Shown: positions 1 through 7,831 of the stretch, piece after piece
Layout: each line of letters begins with the position of its first letter
Position numbering within the stretch: the first letter of the stretch is position 1
Assembly: GCF_014712225.1 (NCBI RefSeq)
Contig: NZ_JACXBW010000003.1
Location: 1 to 64,000 of the forward strand
Source of the DNA: Pseudarthrobacter sulfonivorans
GTDB taxonomy: Bacteria > Actinomycetota > Actinomycetes > Actinomycetales > Micrococcaceae
Reading direction: 5' to 3'
Length of the DNA: 64,000 nt
Notes under the pieces: generated by a model
Told to the model about the DNA's origin: nothing
The model's input: the letters and a program-made list of their open reading frames with translations, nothing else
Databases searched by the model: none
Translations under genes and position numbers: made by a program

Positions 1-426
1 CGTCCAACCTCTCTTTGCGCGCATGCATCGGCGCCCTCACCCCGGGCAGGGTGACTGTCCGGAATGACTGCGACGTGTGCGACGTATCGGTTACAACAGC
101 CCGGTCATGTGCGCCGGGCAGGGTCCTATCACGCCTATGTCTGCATTCAGTTCCAGGCGGTCGCCCCGCAGGCATAGTTGTCACCAGCCACTCTAGCTCT
201 GACTTCAGCGCGATGCGTAGCCGCGTCCATGGCACTGCGGTTGTATTTCGCCGTCATACTGGTTGTGTGACGAAAGCCGCTGCAACGCAGGCTGGAGGCC
301 CTGGATGTGACGCAGAATATGGCGGATCGCGGGGTTGGCAGCTTGAAGCGCAGGCACAAAGGGTGTTGGCTTGGGAGTAATGGAAATCACTATGCGAATT
401 GCATGTATTAGGCATTGGAGGAACAC
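1..426. other. Intergenic region at left edge
   Basis: I find no convincing gene here; the open frames lack family features and a ribosome binding site. A direct repeat TGCGACGT occurs at 69-76 and 78-85. A plausible promoter for the following DUF3052 gene is TTGGCT at 366-371 and CACTAT at 388-393, spaced 16 bp, followed by the inverted repeat ATGCgaattGCAT at 392-404. In many actinobacteria the DUF3052 gene sits divergently next to aceE (pyruvate dehydrogenase E1), which may lie just outside the window; that is family knowledge, not seen here. Confidence 0.4.
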
Positions 427-846
427 GTGAGCGAGGCCGACGCCGCCACTTCGGTAAATGTGGCGGAAAAATTGGGTTTCAAAAGCGGGGATCTGATTCA
501 GGAGTTCGGTTACGACGATGATGTCGATTTCGACTTGCGTGATGATATTGAGGACCTCACGGGGTCCGAGCTCCTGGATGAAGACGACCATGACGTTGTA
601 GATGCCGTCATTTTTTGGTGGCGGGACGGCGACGGGGATCTGGTGGATACCCTCATGGATTCGCTGACCACCCTGAGTGAGGGCGGCGTCGTCTGGGTGC
701 TGACGCCGAAGTCCGGACGGCAGGGCTACGTGTCCCCGGCGGAAATCCAGGAAGCGGCTCCTACTGCGGGCCTGCACCTCACAACGTCCGCCGGTGTCTC
801 CAAGGACTGGAGCGCAACCCGGCTGGTCAGCAAGAAAAACAAGTGA
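427..846 (+). CDS. DUF3052 family protein
   Basis: Small acidic protein of 139 residues. The body matches the actinobacterial DUF3052 family: an N-terminal VAEKLGFKSGDLIQEFG segment, an acidic central part, a WWRDGDGDLVD stretch and a near-C-terminal DWSATRLV. The biochemical role is unknown. I chose the GTG at 427 because a strong GGAGGA lies at 417-422, 4 nt upstream; a TTG at 415 in frame would overlap that site. The stop codon overlaps the GTG start of the peroxiredoxin gene (GTGA), so the two are probably translationally coupled. Confidence 0.85.
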   Translation: MSEADAATSVNVAEKLGFKSGDLIQEFGYDDDVDFDLRDDIEDLTGSELLDEDDHDVVDAVIFWWRDGDGDLVDTLMDSLTTLSEGGVVWVLTPKSGRQGYVSPAEIQEAAPTAGLHLTTSAGVSKDWSATRLVSKKNK

Positions 847-1337
847 CGGCAGCGCTTTCCGTTGCTGCCGGGCCTGTCCCCGCGGTGGGGGAGTCCGCCC
901 CGGATTTCGAACTGGCGAACCAGTTCGGGGAGCCCGTGAGACTGTCCTCTTTCCGCGGGCAGAACGTTGTACTGGTGTTTTATCCCTTCGCATTTTCCGG
1001 GATCTGCACTGGCGAACTCTGCGAAATCCGGGACAACCTGGCTGTCTTCGAGGATGCCCGGGCCACCGTCCTGGCAGTGTCAGTGGACAGCAAGTTCAGC
1101 CTGCGGGCTTACGCCGAAAAGGAAGCCTACGGCTTCGACCTGCTGGCCGACTTCTGGCCGCACGGGGCAGTGGCAAGCACGTACGGTGTCTTCGATCCCG
1201 GGAGCGGGATGGCCAAGCGCGGCACGTTCATCATCGATGCTGCCGGAATAATCCGCTACGTCGTGGTGAATCCGCGCGGGCAGGCCCGTGAGCTCTCCGA
1301 ATACCGCGATGTCCTGGCGGGTCTGGACCGGGCCTGA
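843..1337 (+). CDS. AhpE/Bcp-type peroxiredoxin
   Basis: Thiol peroxidase of 164 residues, expected to reduce hydrogen peroxide and organic or fatty acid hydroperoxides in the cytoplasm. The thioredoxin fold starts at APDFELANQFG (residues 19-29). The peroxidatic site is FYPFAFSGICTGELC (46-60), with Cys55 in the position of the AhpE catalytic cysteine and a Ser where most family members have Thr. Cys60 is a possible resolving or extra cysteine. The arrangement after DUF3052 with a GTGA overlap is typical of actinobacteria. Assignment to AhpE rather than Bcp rests on the motif context and is less certain than the peroxiredoxin call. Confidence 0.88.
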   Translation: MTAALSVAAGPVPAVGESAPDFELANQFGEPVRLSSFRGQNVVLVFYPFAFSGICTGELCEIRDNLAVFEDARATVLAVSVDSKFSLRAYAEKEAYGFDLLADFWPHGAVASTYGVFDPGSGMAKRGTFIIDAAGIIRYVVVNPRGQARELSEYRDVLAGLDRA

Positions 1338-1343
1338 CGCCGA

Positions 1344-2270
1344 ATGGACCAGCAGCAGCGGGGTGTTGGGGTAGGCCTGACGGGCTTTGCCAGCCTTCCC
1401 GCTGCTGATCCCGCCGCGCTGGCGGATGACCATCTGCGGGAGTTGGAAAGCGTCCGGGCGCTGCTTTCCGGCAAGCGCCTGGCGTTGCTGACCGGCGCCG
1501 GGCTGAGTACGGATTCGGGCATTCCTGATTACCGTGGCCCGGACGCTGTGCCACGTTCTCCGATGACCTACCAGGAGTTTGTGCGCGATCCCGCCAACCG
1601 CCAGCGGTACTGGGCGCGGAACCATATCGGGTGGTCGCATTTGCGGCATGCGGATCCCAACCAGGGGCACCGTGCCGTGGCGGAACTCGAGCGGCGGGGG
1701 CTGCTGAGCGGCCTCATCACGCAGAACGTGGACCGGCTCCACGAAGAGGCCGGCAGCACAAACGTCATTGACCTGCACGGCCGCTACGACCAGGTGGTCT
1801 GCCTGGAGTGCAGGCGCACCTACACCAGGCGCCTGCTGGCAGGGGTCTTGGCGGAACTGAACCCGGAATTCCTGGAGCGTGCCACCACATCGGGCCTCGT
1901 GGAAATGGCCCCCGACGCCGACGCAACCGTTGACGACGCTGCGCTGATCAGCAGCTTTGTTGTGGCGGCCTGCCCAGCCTGCGGCGGAACGCTCAAGCCC
2001 GATTTTGTGTATTTCGGCGAGAACGTACCCAAGGAGCGGGTTGAGGCCGCCTACGCCATGGTGGACGACGCCGCCGCCCTCCTTGTTGCCGGTTCTTCAC
2101 TGACGGTCATGAGCGGGCTGCGCTTCGTACGTCACGCGGCCAAGGGCGGCAAGCCGGTGGTGATCATCAACCGCGGAGAGACCCGGGGCGACCCCCAGGC
2201 CACCATCAAGCTCCATACCGGTGTTAGTGAGTCACTGACGTGGCTTGCCGCCGAACTTCCCGATCTCTGA
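1344..2270 (+). CDS. SIR2 family NAD-dependent protein deacylase
   Basis: Sirtuin of 308 residues that would remove acyl groups from protein lysines using NAD. Visible motifs are the NAD-binding LLTGAGLSTDSGIPDYRG (49-65), TQNVDRLH (126-133), the catalytic His145 in DLHGRYD, and a zinc site formed by Cys153/Cys156 and Cys210/Cys213. It is longer than E. coli CobB, with about 40 residues before the GAG motif and an insert between the two zinc knuckles. It begins 6 nt after the peroxiredoxin gene, consistent with one transcript. No strong ribosome binding site precedes the ATG, so the exact start is uncertain. Confidence 0.9.
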   Translation: MDQQQRGVGVGLTGFASLPAADPAALADDHLRELESVRALLSGKRLALLTGAGLSTDSGIPDYRGPDAVPRSPMTYQEFVRDPANRQRYWARNHIGWSHLRHADPNQGHRAVAELERRGLLSGLITQNVDRLHEEAGSTNVIDLHGRYDQVVCLECRRTYTRRLLAGVLAELNPEFLERATTSGLVEMAPDADATVDDAALISSFVVAACPACGGTLKPDFVYFGENVPKERVEAAYAMVDDAAALLVAGSSLTVMSGLRFVRHAAKGGKPVVIINRGETRGDPQATIKLHTGVSESLTWLAAELPDL

Positions 2271-2406
2271 ACCAAAACTCCGACGCAAATCCCCGGCGCA
2301 GAGGCGTGAGCCACGGCCGGCGTGCCTGGATTGGCTTTTGCTCCTGCACATCAGGTAGAGTTTATGTTCGTTGGTCGACGCACTGAAGTGCGGAAACTGA
2401 CCATTT

Positions 2407-2482
2407 GGGTCTTTAGCTCAGCTGGTAGAGCGCCACGTTTACACCGTGGATGTCATCGGTTCGATCCCGGTAGGACCCACCA
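2407..2482 (+). tRNA. tRNA-Val (TAC)
   Basis: A 76-nt cloverleaf: acceptor stem GGGTCTT pairs with AGGACCC, the anticodon stem is CCACG/CGTGG, and the loop TTTACAC gives anticodon TAC at 2440-2442. The T loop TTCGATC is present, and the CCA end is encoded at 2480-2482. Confidence 0.97.
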
Positions 2483-2484
2483 CT

Positions 2485-2533
2485 AAACCCCGTTTGTTCC
2501 AAGACTTCACGGTCGGGAACGGCGGGGTTTTTT
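2485..2533 (+). terminator. Intrinsic terminator of tRNA-Val
   Basis: Starting 3 nt after the tRNA, the arms AAACCCCG and CGGGGTTT with inner GTTCC/GGAAC pair around a loop and end in a run of T (2528-2533). Confidence 0.8.
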
Positions 2534-2607
2534 GTTTCCCCGGCTGCAGCCGGGAGGCTCCGGCGCCCCGCCGGTTATTGTCGGTGCCCCGGCCTAGAGT
2601 TCCCGCT

Positions 2608-2898
2608 ATGGATTATGTGGTTGTTAAGACGTCACGGGACGGCATCCCGACGGCGGTGGTCGACGGGGGCAGGGAATGGGCCGTGGGTGCCGAAGCCGTG
2701 AGGTGGTTCGAGCGGGTGAGCTGGTGGGAGGATCAGCGGCGAATGCCCAAGGGTCTGGGCCGTGTGGATGTTGAGGTTCTCCAGGTCCAGGTGAGGCTGG
2801 GACGCAACCCGCAGTCCGCGCTGACCACCATGGTGCTGGAACGCGATGGCGTCGGCGGCGGCTGGCGGTTGCGGGAGTCTGCCGCCGATGTGGCCTGA
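2608..2898 (+). CDS. Hypothetical protein, 96 aa
   Basis: Small protein that I do not assign firmly. It has a repeated beta-strand pattern with conspicuous Trp residues (EWAVGAEAVRWFERVSWWED) and ends with VLERDGVGGGWRLRESAAD. The pattern recalls small actinobacterial DUF6504-like proteins that accompany DNA polymerase genes, but that is only a resemblance. The ATG at 2608 is chosen because longer upstream frames run into tRNA-Val and its terminator. A strong hairpin terminator follows, so it appears to be a single-gene unit. Confidence 0.55.
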   Translation: MDYVVVKTSRDGIPTAVVDGGREWAVGAEAVRWFERVSWWEDQRRMPKGLGRVDVEVLQVQVRLGRNPQSALTTMVLERDGVGGGWRLRESAADVA

Positions 2899-2933
2899 GT
2901 GCCGGTCCCTGACGTTTCCGGGGCATTGGAAAA

Positions 2934-2972
2934 CCCTCCACCGCGACTATTGGGGGATGCCGCGGTGGAGGG
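2934..2972 (+). terminator. Terminator hairpin
   Basis: Perfect 12-bp inverted repeat CCCTCCACCGCG (2934-2945) and CGCGGTGGAGGG (2961-2972), located 35 nt after the preceding gene. The T-run is weak. Confidence 0.65.
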
Positions 2973-3093
2973 TCTGAAATGAATATACAGTGAACTGCCG
3001 GAAACAAACAAATGCCCCACGTCACGTGCCGGGCGCTGCGGCCGGCCACGATTTTTCTCCGCCGGACAGCCCTGCAGCCATTATGATGGTTAC

Positions 3094-3111
3094 TGTTCAG
3101 TGGAATGAACA
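3094..3111. promoter_or_regulatory. Putative IclR operator, site A
   Basis: Perfect inverted repeat TGTTCA-N6-TGAACA, 45 bp upstream of the IclR-family gene. Near-copies occur at 4045-4062 and 6805-6822, pointing to autoregulation and a local regulon. Confidence 0.75.
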
Positions 3112-3155
3112 ACCTACACCTCAAGCGCTCCCGGCGTGCCGATTGAAGGAGAATC

Positions 3156-3953
3156 ATGGCCGATTCCCGCACCCCCCGCTCCTCCGATGGCCTGGGGAGC
3201 GCATCGCCGGCGCCGGCAGTCACCCGTGCCGCCGCCGTCATGGATGCCTTGGCGGCCTCCGCTACCGGCCGGCTGACGCTCAGTGACCTTGCCCGCGAGC
3301 TGGGGATCCCGAAGTCATCCACGTCCAACCTGTTGCTGGCCCTGGAGGAAGCCCGGCTCATCAGCCGTCAGGGCGCCGAATTCACGCTTGGCCGCAAATT
3401 GGTGGAACTCGGCGCCGCCTACTTGAGCCGGCTTGATGAGGTGCAGGAGTTCTACCGGTTCTGCGAACAGGCACCTACCCTCTCGGGTGAGACGGTGCGG
3501 ATAGCCATGCTCGACGGCACCAACGTCATCTACCTGGCACGCTACGAAGGGCATCCCGCCGTCCGGCTGACCTCCAACATCGGCGACAAAATGCCGGTCT
3601 CGCTGTGTGCCGTGGGCAAGGCCCTTATTGCACGCCTCCACGACCATGACGTTGACGCGATGTTTTCCGACACGGCTGAGCTTCCGGTCCTCACCCCCAA
3701 GTCGCTGCGCACCGGCGCTGAGCTTAAGGCCCAGCTGCGCACAATCCGCGAACAGGGCTACGCCTTCGAGGATGAGGAATCCACTACAGGCGTTGTGTGC
3801 CTTGCGGTCTCCGTGCCCACCCGCGGTGCCCATGGGCCAAGCCTGGGCCTGTCCGTCACTGCACTGAAAGCGACCTACACCGAGGAGCAGGGGTCCCAGA
3901 TGGTCAAGGAACTCAAGGAGCTGGCCCGGTCCCTGGGCAACCCCATGGGTTAG
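3156..3953 (+). CDS. IclR family transcriptional regulator
   Basis: Transcription factor of 265 residues. A winged helix-turn-helix lies around residues 22-80 (LTLSDLARELGIPKSSTSNLL), followed by an IclR effector domain (about 85-260) with the typical KMPVSLCAVGKALIA and GYAFEDEESTTGVVCLAVSV segments. The start ATG has AAGGAGAATC just upstream (3147-3156). The gene carries its own palindromic operator at 3094-3111, and matching sites precede the transporter and the dehydrogenase genes, so it most likely controls uptake and oxidation of a sugar acid or related hydroxy acid. Whether it represses or activates cannot be read from the sequence. Confidence 0.92.
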   Translation: MADSRTPRSSDGLGSASPAPAVTRAAAVMDALAASATGRLTLSDLARELGIPKSSTSNLLLALEEARLISRQGAEFTLGRKLVELGAAYLSRLDEVQEFYRFCEQAPTLSGETVRIAMLDGTNVIYLARYEGHPAVRLTSNIGDKMPVSLCAVGKALIARLHDHDVDAMFSDTAELPVLTPKSLRTGAELKAQLRTIREQGYAFEDEESTTGVVCLAVSVPTRGAHGPSLGLSVTALKATYTEEQGSQMVKELKELARSLGNPMG

Positions 3954-4044
3954 GGCGGCCTGCTTCGCGCTTACTGCGGCTTCGACGGTCGTTGGAAGCA
4001 ACAATTCAGAATGCCCCTTGCGGCCTGTTCAACTTGCTGTACTC

Positions 4045-4062
4045 TGTTCAGTATAGTGATCC
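4045..4062. promoter_or_regulatory. Putative IclR operator, site B
   Basis: TGTTCAGTATAGTGATCC, matching site A in its left half and site C over TTCAGTAT. It sits 68 bp before the MHS transporter start, at or near its promoter. The right half is degenerate. Confidence 0.65.
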
Positions 4063-4129
4063 GCACAACAGGTGTCGTCGCTAACCCACCAGGCCAACGG
4101 GGGCCTGGAGTGTTTTTGAGGGAGTTCTT

Positions 4130-5479
4130 GTGACAACTCGTACTAAATCACCGCAGGCTGACGAGGATGGCGCCGTCGTCGATCCGGAGCAGCTGCGAAG
4201 GGCAACTCTTGCCAGCTCTGTAGGCTCCGCCCTGGAGTACTACGACTTCTACATCTACGGCCTGGCCTCCGCACTCATTTTCGGGCCGCTCTTCTTCTCG
4301 CCCCTCGGGGAAAGCGGTGCTGTCATCGCTTCCTTCGCCACATACGGCGTGGGCTTTGCTGCCCGTCCGTTCGGGGGCGTTGTTTTCGGCTACATCGGTG
4401 ACCGGTTCGGCCGGAAGATGGTCCTGATCCTGACCATTGGCCTGATGGGCATGGCAAGCTTCGCCATCGGACTCCTGCCCACCTTTGAACAGGCAGGAAT
4501 GCTTGGGGCCGTTCTGCTGGTGGCCCTGCGCATCCTCCAGGGTTTGGGCGCAGGTGCGGAGCAGGCAGGTGCCACCACCCTGATTTCGGAGGTGGCCCCG
4601 CGCCGCCGTCGTGGTTTCTTCGCGGCCTTGCCGTTCGTCGGCATCCAGCTCGGCACGCTCCTTGGGGCAGGCACCTTTGCGCTGATGGCGCTGGCCGACA
4701 AGGAAGTCCTGCAGGGCTGGCTGTGGCGCGTGCCGTTCCTGGCGAGCGTCATCCTGATTGTGATCGCCGTCTTCATCCGCCTCCGGCTTAAGGAGACGCC
4801 GGTCTTCCAGGAGCTTGAGAAGCACAAGGCCGTGGTGAAGAACCCTGTGGGCCAGATCTGGAAGCACTCGAAGAAGAACGTGCTCATCGGCATCGGCCTC
4901 CGCATGGGCGAAAACGGCAACTCGTCCATCTACTCCGCGCTCCTGGTGTCCTTCATCAGCCTGCCCGCCGGTGTCTTTGCCGGAGACAAGTTCATCGGCC
5001 CCACCGGCCTCCTCATCGCTGCCGGCTTCGCAGCGGTCATGGTGGTCACCTTCGGAGCGCTGTCCGACCGCTTCGGGCGTGTCCCGGTCTACCGCTACGG
5101 CGCACTCTTCCAGGCCATCATCGCCCTGCCGGCCTTCTACCTGGTCACCCTGGGCAACGTCACCCTCGTCTGGGTGGTCATGGTGGTAGGCATCTCCCTG
5201 GGTGTGCAGTCCATGCTCGGCCCGCAGTGCGCCCTGCTCCCGGAACTCTTTGGCGCCCAGCACCGCTTCACAGGGGTGGCCCTGAGCCGCGAACTCTCAG
5301 CCGTGCTCGCCGGAGGCTTCGCCCCCATGATCGGCGTCGCCCTCCTGGCTGCCACCGGCCACTCCTGGCTGGTCCCCGCCATCTACTCGCTGGTGCTGGC
5401 GCTGATCTCCTTCGGAACCACGTTCTTCACCCCCGAGACTAACGGCCGCGACCTGGTCCTCGTGGAGGATGCCAGCTAG
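4130..5479 (+). CDS. MHS-type MFS metabolite:proton symporter
   Basis: Inner-membrane transporter of 449 residues with about 12 transmembrane segments. The N-terminal signature SSVGSALEYYDFYIYG, followed by FGGVVFGYIGDRFGRKM, is diagnostic of the metabolite:H+ symporter branch (ShiA, ProP, KgtP relatives) that imports organic acids or osmolytes. The GTG start at 4130 is supported by GAGGGAG at 4118-4124. It follows the IclR gene and has IclR-type site B in its promoter, so its substrate is probably the inducer or precursor handled by the dehydrogenases at 5.7-9.7 kb. The substrate cannot be named from sequence. Confidence 0.9.
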   Translation: MTTRTKSPQADEDGAVVDPEQLRRATLASSVGSALEYYDFYIYGLASALIFGPLFFSPLGESGAVIASFATYGVGFAARPFGGVVFGYIGDRFGRKMVLILTIGLMGMASFAIGLLPTFEQAGMLGAVLLVALRILQGLGAGAEQAGATTLISEVAPRRRRGFFAALPFVGIQLGTLLGAGTFALMALADKEVLQGWLWRVPFLASVILIVIAVFIRLRLKETPVFQELEKHKAVVKNPVGQIWKHSKKNVLIGIGLRMGENGNSSIYSALLVSFISLPAGVFAGDKFIGPTGLLIAAGFAAVMVVTFGALSDRFGRVPVYRYGALFQAIIALPAFYLVTLGNVTLVWVVMVVGISLGVQSMLGPQCALLPELFGAQHRFTGVALSRELSAVLAGGFAPMIGVALLAATGHSWLVPAIYSLVLALISFGTTFFTPETNGRDLVLVEDAS

Positions 5480-5500
5480 CCAAAGCCCGCGTACGCAGAC

Positions 5501-5539
5501 GAAAGGCGGCCTTCCCGGTGAACGGGAAGGCCGCCTTTC
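5501..5539 (+). terminator. Strong hairpin terminator
   Basis: Perfect 17-bp stem, 5501-5517 with 5523-5539, around the 5-nt loop GTGAA, placed 21 nt after the transporter gene. The tail is only weakly T-rich. Confidence 0.8.
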
Positions 5540-5584
5540 GGTGTTTCGGGGAACCGGAACAGCGATGCCCGGCCGCCAGGGGAT

Positions 5585-5667
5585 GGTCCGGCGCCCCGGC
5601 GGAAAGCCCGCCACTCCAGGGTATGGCCCACCGCGTCTGCGGAAAGGTCCGGCGCTCCAGCGGAAAG
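5585..5667. repeat. 22-bp imperfect direct repeat
   Basis: The block beginning GGTCCGGCGC and ending GCGGAAAG occurs at 5585-5606 and again at 5646-5667 with two differences. A shorter GCGGAAAGG also lies at 5639-5647. The repeats sit between two terminator hairpins and carry no coding signal I can support. Confidence 0.55.
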
Positions 5668-5681
5668 GCCCGGATACGTGA

Positions 5682-5727
5682 AGAGCCCCTGCCGGATTCC
5701 TGTTTCCAGGAGTCCGGCAGGGGCTCT
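5682..5727 (-). terminator. Terminator of the D-2-hydroxyacid dehydrogenase gene
   Basis: Perfect 15-bp stem AGAGCCCCTGCCGGA / TCCGGCAGGGGCTCT (5682-5696, 5713-5727) just beyond the stop of the minus-strand gene. It could act in both directions, because the transporter gene converges on it. Confidence 0.7.
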
Positions 5728-5749
5728 GTCGCGTGAGCGGGGGTGCCGG

Positions 5750-6802
5750 TCAGTAGAAGTGGACCGTGTCCACCAGGTGGGGCAAGTCGCCGCCGTCGAG
5801 GAAGGTGCGGAGGTTGCCGGCGAAACGCTCGGCGATCAGGCGGTTTTCTGCCGCACTGAGCGCGGACGTGTGGGGTGACACGAGGACCTGGGGGTGCTCC
5901 CACAGCGGGCTGTCCTGGGGGAGCGGTTCAACTGCGAAGACGTCGAGGCAGGCGTAGGACACCTGGCCGTTGTTGAGGGCCTCCAGGAGCGCGTCCTCGT
6001 CCACCACGGTGCCGCGGCCGACGTTCACAAACACCGTTCCGGGCTTCATCGCGGCAAAGACGTCCCGGTTGAACAGCTTCTCCGTGAACGGTGTGCCAGG
6101 CAGGGTGTTCACGACGGCATCGGCAGTGGCAAGGAGCCCGGCGAGTCCGTCGTTGTCGGCAACCTGTTCGATTCCCTCGATGGGTTCCACCGTGCGCTTG
6201 GTTCCGCTGACCTTCATGCCCAGGGCGCGGGCGATCCGGGCTGTCTCCAGGCCGATCTCACCCAGGCCGGTGACCACCAGGGTGGAACCGCTGACCAGTC
6301 GGGTGGGGGTCCGGAGCTCGGGCCACACCTTGGCGGCCTGGTCTTGGACCAGCTCCGCGCTGCGCTTGAAGCCATTGAGGATGCCCAGGGCGGCGAATTC
6401 TGCGAGCGGCAGGGCGTGGACCCCGGCCGATGTGGTCACCTTGAACTTGCTGAGAGTTTCCTGGTCAAGTCCGGAAGCCTTGACCGCGCCGCCGGCCCCG
6501 GCAGCCATGGCGTGAACCCACTGGAGCCGCGGGTTCTCGCGGGCGATGCGCGCCAGGCCTGCCGGGCTCTCATTGGGCAGGCCGTACAGGACCTGCGCCT
6601 TGTTGAGCATGTCCCAGTACTGCTCTTCCTGCGCTGGCGTCCGCTTGAAGTCCGGATCCCCGGAATGGTCAGCGGGAAAACGCTCGGGCGGAAGGAGGTC
6701 CGGCTCGTAGAGAACGGTCACGGAAGGGTCTACGGCGCGGATGCGGTCCACATGCTCTGCTTCGAGCGGAACGGCGATCGCGACGGTGGTTTGAGTCGTC
6801 AT
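5750..6802 (-). CDS. D-2-hydroxyacid dehydrogenase (NAD(P)-binding)
   Basis: Cytoplasmic oxidoreductase of 350 residues that interconverts 2-keto and D-2-hydroxy acids. It shows the Rossmann motif GLGEIG (about 179-184), NVGRGT with substrate-binding Arg263, the DVFAVEP segment with Glu292, and the catalytic His311 in SPHTSAL. No clear ribosome binding site is seen. An ATG at 6814 is also in frame, but I prefer 6802 because the putative IclR operator (6805-6822) would then lie immediately upstream; a short-leader or leaderless transcript is possible. It is divergent from the 6887-9689 operon and probably co-regulated with it. Confidence 0.87.
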   Translation of the reverse strand: MTTQTTVAIAVPLEAEHVDRIRAVDPSVTVLYEPDLLPPERFPADHSGDPDFKRTPAQEEQYWDMLNKAQVLYGLPNESPAGLARIARENPRLQWVHAMAAGAGGAVKASGLDQETLSKFKVTTSAGVHALPLAEFAALGILNGFKRSAELVQDQAAKVWPELRTPTRLVSGSTLVVTGLGEIGLETARIARALGMKVSGTKRTVEPIEGIEQVADNDGLAGLLATADAVVNTLPGTPFTEKLFNRDVFAAMKPGTVFVNVGRGTVVDEDALLEALNNGQVSYACLDVFAVEPLPQDSPLWEHPQVLVSPHTSALSAAENRLIAERFAGNLRTFLDGGDLPHLVDTVHFY

Positions 6803-6804
6803 AG

Positions 6805-6822
6805 TGTTCATCATACTGAATA
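6805..6822. promoter_or_regulatory. Putative IclR operator, site C
   Basis: On the minus strand this reads TATTCAGTATGATGAACA, combining the left half of site B with the right half of site A. It lies in the short divergent region between the D-2-hydroxyacid dehydrogenase gene and the 6887-9689 operon, so it could govern both. Confidence 0.7.
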
Positions 6823-6886
6823 GAGGCTAGGATATTGGACAGATTTCCCTACATTAACCACACAACGATGTGAGTCGAGGCTATTG

Positions 6887-7831
6887 ATGGAAGACCAAAG
6901 AGCGGGTTTTGTTGGCCTTGGGCTGATGGGGCTGCCCATGGCACGGAACCTTGTCAGCGCTGGATGGGACGTCACCGCCTGGAACCGTTCCGACGGACCC
7001 TTGCGCGATCTGGTGCTGATGGGCGCAGCCGCGGCGCCGGACGTTGCAGCGCTGCGGGATCTCCCGATCATCGCGTTTATGCTGCCGGACCTTTCCTTCA
7101 TCGAGGAGGCGACGGCGGGGCTGCTGGCGAGCTGGGCTGAAACGCCGCCGGCGGCCGGTACGGCGGTCGTCGTGATGAGCTCGGTTTCACCCGCCAGGGT
7201 CCAGGACTTTGGCCGCCGGGTGCGGGACGCCAGTGACGGCCGCGCCGTGGTGGTGGACGCACCGGTCAGCGGCGGAACCAAGGGGGCAACCGACGGCACC
7301 TTGGCCATCATGGCCGGCGGGTCGCCCGAAGACTTCCGGCGGCTTCAGCCCTTCTTTGCGGCGATGGGAACCACAGTCCGGCACATGGGTCCACTGGGCT
7401 CAGGGTCGCTGGCCAAGGCCTGCAACCAGCTCATCGTGGGAACCACGACGGCGGCGCTCGCCGAGGCGGCCGAGCTCGCCGAGCGCTCCGGCATGGATCC
7501 GGCGGCACTCTTTGACGTACTGGGCGGCGGTCTGGCCGGCAGCCGGGTGCTCGAAAACGTGGGACCACGGCTGGTCCAAAAGGACTACACACCAACAGGG
7601 CCGGCCAAATTCATGCACAAGGACCTTTCCTTTGTGCTCGAGTCAGCCCGGGCGGCCGGCGCTGCAGTGCCGATGGCGAGTGCCGGCGTCGAACTTTATG
7701 CCGAACTTAAGCGCCAGGGCTTGGGCGACCAGGACCTGGCCGTGGTGCGGCAGGCTATTTCACATTTGAGCGACAACCGCGATGACGCGCAAACTGCCGA
7801 TTCGGCGACGAAAGGAACGGCTGCTTCATGA
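6887..7831 (+). CDS. 3-hydroxyisobutyrate dehydrogenase-like NAD(P)-dependent oxidoreductase
   Basis: Beta-hydroxyacid dehydrogenase of 314 residues. An N-terminal Rossmann fold carries GLGLMG (10-15). The substrate motif DAPVSGGTKGA spans about 124-134, and the catalytic Lys177 sits in LAKACNQ. The family includes tartronate semialdehyde reductase, 3-hydroxyisobutyrate dehydrogenase and sugar-acid dehydrogenases; the neighbours favour a sugar-acid substrate. The ATG at 6887 is preferred to a TTG one codon earlier. It overlaps the next gene by 4 nt (ATGA), forming an operon with the two following dehydrogenases, all behind IclR-type site C. Confidence 0.88.
   Translation: MEDQRAGFVGLGLMGLPMARNLVSAGWDVTAWNRSDGPLRDLVLMGAAAAPDVAALRDLPIIAFMLPDLSFIEEATAGLLASWAETPPAAGTAVVVMSSVSPARVQDFGRRVRDASDGRAVVVDAPVSGGTKGATDGTLAIMAGGSPEDFRRLQPFFAAMGTTVRHMGPLGSGSLAKACNQLIVGTTTAALAEAAELAERSGMDPAALFDVLGGGLAGSRVLENVGPRLVQKDYTPTGPAKFMHKDLSFVLESARAAGAAVPMASAGVELYAELKRQGLGDQDLAVVRQAISHLSDNRDDAQTADSATKGTAAS

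Noticed and set aside
205..993. 262-residue minus-strand open frame over the DUF3052 and peroxiredoxin genes
   Set aside because: Antisense to two genes with clear families, no ribosome binding site and low-quality composition (Gly/Arg/Pro-rich); a by-product of high GC.
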